A stretch of DNA of 64,000 nt, taken from positions 13,179,294-13,243,293 of the forward strand of contig NC_084834.1 of the NCBI RefSeq assembly GCF_033115175.1, written 5' to 3'. A program made the position numbers and the translations under genes. Below, piece after piece: positions 60,101 to 64,000 of this stretch. A model generated the notes under the pieces. That model did not search any database, was not told the DNA's origin, and saw nothing but the letters and a program-made list of their open reading frames with translations. This DNA is from Lepus europaeus (taxonomy: Eukaryota > Chordata > Mammalia > Lagomorpha > Leporidae). Each line of letters opens with the position of its first letter. The stretch's first letter is position 1.

Positions 60101-61002
60101 GATATACACTTTCCTTTTAATACTGCTTTTGTTGTATCCCATAGGTTTTGGTATGTTGTTCTTTTATCCTCATTTATTTCCAGAAAGTTTTTGATTTCTC
60201 TTTTAATTTCTTCTATGACCCATTGTTCATTCAGGAGCATGTTGTTCAATCTCCATGTGTTTGCATATGCTCTAGGGATTCCCGAGTTGCTAATTTCCAA
60301 TTTCATTCCTTTGTGGTCTGAGAAGCTGCATGGTATGATTCTAATTCTTTTGAATTTGCTGAGACTTGCTTTATGGCCTAGTATGTGGTCAATCCTAGAG
60401 AGGGTTCCATGTACTGCTGAGAAGAATGTAAAGTCCTTAGATGTAGGATCAAATGTTCTGTAGATATCTGTTAGATCCATTTGGGCTATAGTGTCATTTA
60501 CATCTACTGTCTGCTTGTTGATCTTCTGTTCTGTTGATCTGTCTATCTCTGAGTGTGGAGTATTGAAGTCCTCCAGAACTATTGTATTGGTGTCTAAGTC
60601 TCCCTTTAAGTCCCTTAACAAGTCTTTTAAATAAACTGGTGCCCTGCAATTAGGTGCATATACATTGATAATTGTTATATCTTCCTGTTGAATGGATCCC
60701 TTAATCATTATATAGTGCCCCTCTTTGTCTCTCCTGACAGTTTTTGTGGTAAAGTTTATGTTGTCCGATATTAAGATGGCTACGCCCGCTCTTCTTTCAT
60801 TTCTGTTGGCATGGTATATCTTTTTCCAGCCTTTCACTTTCAGACTGTATGCATCATTGTTGGAAAGATGAGTTTCTTGTAAGCAGCGAATAGATGGGTT
60901 TTGTTACTTAACCCAATCAGCCAATTCGTGTCTTTTAACTGGACAGTTCAGGCCATTAACATTCAATGTGACTATTGAGAAGGAGTAACTTTGCCCTGTC
61001 AT
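57187..61002 (-). pseudogene. L1 ORF2 (endonuclease-reverse transcriptase), disrupted
   Basis: ORF2p normally nicks target DNA and reverse-transcribes the L1 RNA. The start MTGQSYSFSIVTLNVNGL is at 61002, but codon 33 is TAA (60906-60904), where the related L1 at 17.7 kb has lysine. The endonuclease continues (QETHL, DFNTPHSEID with Gly to Glu just before DFN, and SDHKG). Frame changes follow near 59930, 59700 and 59430. The reverse-transcriptase block (59428-58640) keeps [18 protein letters not shown] and [13 protein letters not shown]. More breaks lie near 58630, 57868 and 57405. The C-terminal CWRGC ... WWECKL region and the last frame (57417-57187, ending FSLISDN) are present. All domains are visible but no continuous protein can be made. 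Confidence 0.93.
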
Positions 61003-61070
61003 TTGCCAAAGATATTTTCTAATATATGGTTTGAAATTCCTGTGATCTTTTGCTGTGAGGTTTCCTTCCT

Positions 61071-62108
61071 TTACCTTCTTTCATATTGGTGACCGTGTTT
61101 CTGTGTTTCTGTATGTAACATATCTTTAAGCATCTTTTGCAGGACTGGATGAGTGGCGACAAATTCTTTCAATTTCTGTTTGCTGTGAAAGGACTTTGTT
61201 TCACCTTCATTCACAAATGAGAGCTTTGCAGGATATAATATTCTGGGCTGGCAGTTTTTCTCTCTTAGCACCTGGGCTATGTCTCGCCATTCTCTCCTAG
61301 CTTGTAGGGTTTCTGAAGAGAAGTCAGCTGTGAGTCTAATTGGAGATCCTCTGAGAGTAATCTGGCGTTTCTCTCTTGCACATTTTAGGATCTTTTCTTT
61401 ATGTTTCATTGTGGTGAGTTTGATTACAACATGTCGTGGTGAGGATTTCTTTTGGTCATGTTTATTAGGGGTTCTATGAGCTTCCTGTACTAGGATGTCT
61501 CTGTCCTTCTCCAAACCTGGGAAATTTTCTGCTAGTATCTCACTAAAAAGGCCTTCTAATCCTTTCTCCCTCTCCTTGCCTTCAGGAACTCCTAGAACCC
61601 GAATGTTGGGTTTTTTAATAGTATCCTGTAGATTCGTGACAGTATTTTTTAGATTTCTGATTTCCTCTTCTTTTGTTTGATTTGACTGTTTCCTTTCCTG
61701 TTCTCTGTCTTCTAAGTCTGATATTCTCTCTTCTGCTTCTCCCATTCTGTTTTTAAGACTCTCTAATGTGTTTGTCATTTGATCTATTGAATTCTTCATT
61801 TCATTAATGTTTCTCATCACTATCACAGTTTCTTGTTCTACTAGTTGTTTCATTTCATTTTGATTCCTCCTTAATATTTCATTTTCACGAGAGAGATTTT
61901 CTATCTTGTCCATTAAGGATTTCTGTAGTTCAAGAATTTGTTTTTGAGAACTTCTTGATGTTCTTATCAATTTTTTGAGATCTGCTTCTTGCATTTCCTC
62001 TATCTCTTCATCTTGATAATCTTGGATTGGGGTGTCTTGTTCATTTGGGGGCATCATAGTGTCTTCCTTGCTCTTGTTACCTTGGTTTCTAAGTTTGTTG
62101 TTTGGCAT
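61071..62108 (-). CDS. L1 ORF1p, intact 345-codon frame
   Basis: This is the RNA-binding, trimer-forming nucleic-acid chaperone of the L1 ribonucleoprotein. The frame is uninterrupted from ATG at 62108 to the stop at 61071, and at 345 residues it is close to the usual L1 ORF1p length of about 340. An acidic N-terminus (about residues 1-45) is followed by a long heptad-rich coiled coil (about 50-165: LQKSLMDKIENL, ISDLEDREQERKQ). Then come the RRM-like domain (about 165-265: NIRVLGVPEG, LEGLFSEILAENFPGL, PRHVVIKL) and the C-terminal domain (CAREKRQITLRG, RLTADFSSETLQARREW, ILYPAKLSF). It lies 68 bp before the ORF2 start, as in other L1s. Expression would depend on the L1 5' UTR, now interrupted by a SINE. 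It is intact by reading, but its partner ORF2 is dead. Confidence 0.93.
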   Translation of the reverse strand: MPNNKLRNQGNKSKEDTMMPPNEQDTPIQDYQDEEIEEMQEADLKKLIRTSRSSQKQILELQKSLMDKIENLSRENEILRRNQNEMKQLVEQETVIVMRNINEMKNSIDQMTNTLESLKNRMGEAEERISDLEDREQERKQSNQTKEEEIRNLKNTVTNLQDTIKKPNIRVLGVPEGKEREKGLEGLFSEILAENFPGLEKDRDILVQEAHRTPNKHDQKKSSPRHVVIKLTTMKHKEKILKCAREKRQITLRGSPIRLTADFSSETLQARREWRDIAQVLREKNCQPRILYPAKLSFVNEGETKSFHSKQKLKEFVATHPVLQKMLKDMLHTETQKHGHQYERR

Positions 62109-62306
62109 GTTGGAGATAATTTATGGTTTTATTTTTTTGCTCTGGTGTTTTTTTCCTCATTATACTATGCCTCTAAGTGGGCTGTCTGCTTTGACGGATC
62201 CTTAGAGGCTGTGATGGGTGTGGCCAGAGAGCTCTGCTTGATTCTTCAGGTTTAAGGCTGTGCAAAAAGTGACTCACCCAGATTGTTCACTCCCTTGCTC
62301 CTTTCT

Positions 62307-62308
<2 letters not shown>

Positions 62309-62349
<41 letters not shown>

Positions 62350-62350
62350 C
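62309..62350. repeat. (CT)n microsatellite in the L1 5' UTR
   Basis: More than 15 uninterrupted TC dinucleotides, then tttctctccctcc. It lies just upstream (minus strand) of L1 ORF1. Confidence 0.95.
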
Positions 62351-62784
62351 CTCCTTTTTTTGACTCAGTTGGGAAGTAATTCCACACAGCTGAGTGAAAT
62401 TGAGGGTAGTTGAAATCTGGTCTCTGTATTTGTTTGATCTACCCCTGGGACCACACAAAGAGTTTATGCAGCCCTCAATGTGTTCTCAAGTTTCGCCATA
62501 ATCCCAAAGTCACTGAGTTTGTGTACTCTTTGCCACTTTACATATGAAAAATGGCTCCTGCTCTTTGTTTTGCTCGGCTTTGTTAGGTGAGTGTAGAGAG
62601 AGGCCTCTGACTTTCCCCACCAATGTCTCAGGTTTCTGAGGTTTTTGTCTTACCTCCCGTTCCCACGCTGGCAATATTCTGCAGCTCGGCTCCCATGGGT
62701 GTGCTTCCATGTGGTCGGCTCCCTGTAGGTCCTCTGTGTCACATCCACTAGATCAGGAAGCGTTTCCTCTGCAGTTTTTTTCTT

Positions 62785-63150
62785 TTCTTTTCTTTTTTTC
62801 CCCCTCTTTTTTTTTATTTTTGACAGGCAGAGTGGACAGTGAGAGCGAGAGAGAGACAGAGAGAAAGGTCTTCCTTTGCCGTTGGTTCACCCTCTAATGG
62901 CCGCCGCGGTAGCGCGCTACGGCCGGCGCACCGCGCTGTTCCGATGGCAGGAGCCAGGTGCTTATCCTGGTCTCCCATGGGGTGCAGAGCCCAAACACTT
63001 GGGCCATCCTCCACTGCACTCCCTGGCCACAGCAGAGAGCTGGCCTGGAAGAGGGGCAACTGGGACAGGATCGGTGCCCCGACCAGGACTAGAACCCGGT
63101 GTGCCGGCGCCGCAAGGCGGAGGATTAGCCTGTTGAGCCACGGCGCCGGC
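62785..63150 (-). mobile_element. CSINE inserted in the L1 5' UTR
   Basis: tttttgacaggcagagtggac through gccacggcgccggc, nearly the consensus of the young copies here. It is flanked by the 16-bp duplication CTGCAGTTTTTTTCTT (62769-62784 and 63151-63166). It separates the L1 5' end from ORF1. Confidence 0.95.
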
Positions 63151-63332
63151 CTGCAGTTTTTTTCTTGAGTCTTTTCCTGAGGCTACAGTAATTCCACTTT
63201 TATGAAACTATATTTTCCCAGACTATCAGGGCACGTCCTCACTATCTGCCATCTTCCTCTATCTCTTTCTTTACCTCTCTCTGTAACTCTGTCTTTCAAA
63301 TAAATAAAATAGATCTTAAAAAAAGTTCATTT

Positions 63333-63972
63333 GTCAAACTTTGACAAAGATAAGCAGATGCTAACGTAAAGAAGTTTAAAATATGTGTCTAACTCTGTGA
63401 CTTTGGAGAGTTAGCAGAGGTACCCACTGCCTTATGAAAAGCTCACAGAACGAGTATGTGTTTCTGCTCCACAGTTTTGCAATGAGGTTGCTGGTTCCAT
63501 GCCCAGCTCTGGTAATGCAACAATCTCCTCAGCTATGAATTTTCTCCTTCAGGGAATGGAAGATGTCACCAGTGACTCCTGATGGTGACCAGAAGCAGGA
63601 GGAAGTCTAAGACGATGCTGATGGCACTGCTGTGTCCTCTTCCTCTGGCTCAGTCCTGTATAGTCCAAGAAAAGACATAGCCTCTGCACGGAGCTCCAGG
63701 GAAGAGCTGTGTGCCAGGGGCTTAGTGGGACTGCCAGAGAAAAGGCAGGCTACATCCAGGTGTTCCAGTGGGTGTGATGCACCTAGAGTGTTTGAAGTAA
63801 TGCCAGTGCTAGAAAACTTCAGCACAGCTCATGGGAACTGAAGAGAGTGTGCCCTCTGGACTTGCTTATCTGACATCAATCTTGTGCCATGTTTCACCAC
63901 AAAGTTTCACCTTTAGAAATAATTCTAGAGCTATCACATCAGCTAATGCTCTACTGATACCTTTCTGTAAAT
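63333..63972. other. Unique sequence; small open frames of unknown meaning
   Basis: A plus-strand frame ending at 63841 (SSSSGSVLYSPRKDIASARSS ...) overlaps a minus-strand frame at 63825-63607. The composition is coding-like, but no family was recognised and there is no clear start. It could be a decayed processed pseudogene. Confidence 0.25.
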
Positions 63973-64000
63973 TTTTTTAATTTTTATTTAGCAAATATAA
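63973..64000 (-). mobile_element. Possible L1 3' end at the window edge
   Basis: tttttttaatttttatttagcaaatataa closely resembles the tail complement at the left end of the other minus-strand L1s (cttttatttaatgaatataa). Too little is in the window to be sure. Confidence 0.5.

Larger units (their letters stand above)
55349..63255 (-). mobile_element. Full-length LINE-1, inserted in a SINE and carrying two SINEs
   Basis: The 3' tail complement (ttctttttttttt, catttattaaacttttattt) is at the left. The 5' end, with the typical ggaagatggcag start, is near 63255. The target duplication is cctctatctc(g/t)ttct at both ends. Order on the minus strand: 5' UTR with a (CT/GA)n run (62309-62343), ORF1 (62108-61071), a short inter-ORF gap, ORF2 from an ATG at 61002, and a 3' UTR of about 1.8 kb. 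SINEs at 55734-56090 and 62785-63150 inserted later. Confidence 0.95.
55082..63321 (+). mobile_element. CSINE-family SINE split by a full-length L1
   Basis: The left part (55082-55348) starts gggctggcactgtggcacag and stops inside the pyrimidine-rich region at acctctatctcg. The right part (about 63256-63321) resumes with cctctatctctttctttacc and the tail tctttcaaataaataaaatag. The SINE's own duplication, AAAGTTCATTT, is at 55071-55081 and 63322-63332. That proves the two parts are one element. Confidence 0.93.

Noticed and set aside
57877-61680. Plus-strand open frames across the second L1
   Set aside because: They are antisense shadows of the minus-strand L1 ORFs, which carry the recognisable motifs.

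Overview
This is mammalian nuclear DNA, almost certainly from a lagomorph and most likely rabbit. The main evidence is a set of tRNA-derived C-type SINEs (CSINE) with GC-rich GGCGCCGGC heads, internal GGTTCTAGTCC-type B boxes and pyrimidine-rich 3' parts, together with L1 elements in which those SINEs are nested. I see no prokaryotic features and no complete host protein-coding gene.

Region 1 (1-12455) is a GC- and CpG-rich tandem array with an exact 918-bp period. It holds about 13.6 near-identical copies and continues off the left edge. Each copy contains an exon-like block of 90 nt: a polypyrimidine tract plus CAG acceptor, an uninterrupted reading frame and a GTAGGG donor. Because 90 is divisible by 3 and the intron phase is 1 on both sides, the copies could be spliced together in frame into a 30-residue acidic, proline-rich protein repeat. 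Each copy also carries a perfect 15-bp hairpin. Region 2 (12456 to about 26600) is AT-rich and looks unrelated at first. Read carefully, it is an old, decayed array of the same family: landmarks recur about every 660-740 bp once the younger insertions (a 4.6-kb L1, a solo LTR, three SINEs) are removed. Its units share the hairpin segment, a shorter exon-like segment and the post-exon motif with the 918-bp unit. The locus is therefore one long array with a young homogenised GC-rich part and a decayed AT-rich part.

Region 3 (26600-55080) is ordinary intergenic or intronic sequence. It is packed with SINEs of several ages on both strands, short L1 3' ends, an older L1 ORF2 remnant (43.6-44.7 kb), an LTR-like segment (36.3-36.6 kb), a GC-rich segment of unknown nature (36.6-37.7 kb), microsatellites and two strong CTCF-type motifs. 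Region 4 (55071-63332) is a four-layer nest: a SINE split by a full-length minus-strand L1 that was itself hit by two younger SINEs. That L1 keeps an open 345-codon ORF1 but has a broken ORF2. The last 0.7 kb is unique sequence, with what may be the 3' end of another L1 at the edge.

Only L1-encoded proteins (RNA-binding ORF1p; endonuclease/reverse-transcriptase ORF2p) and the hypothetical repeat exon offer coding potential. The SINEs depend on L1 machinery, which fits the target-site duplications seen around many of both. Family assignments come from reading the sequence; no database search was run.
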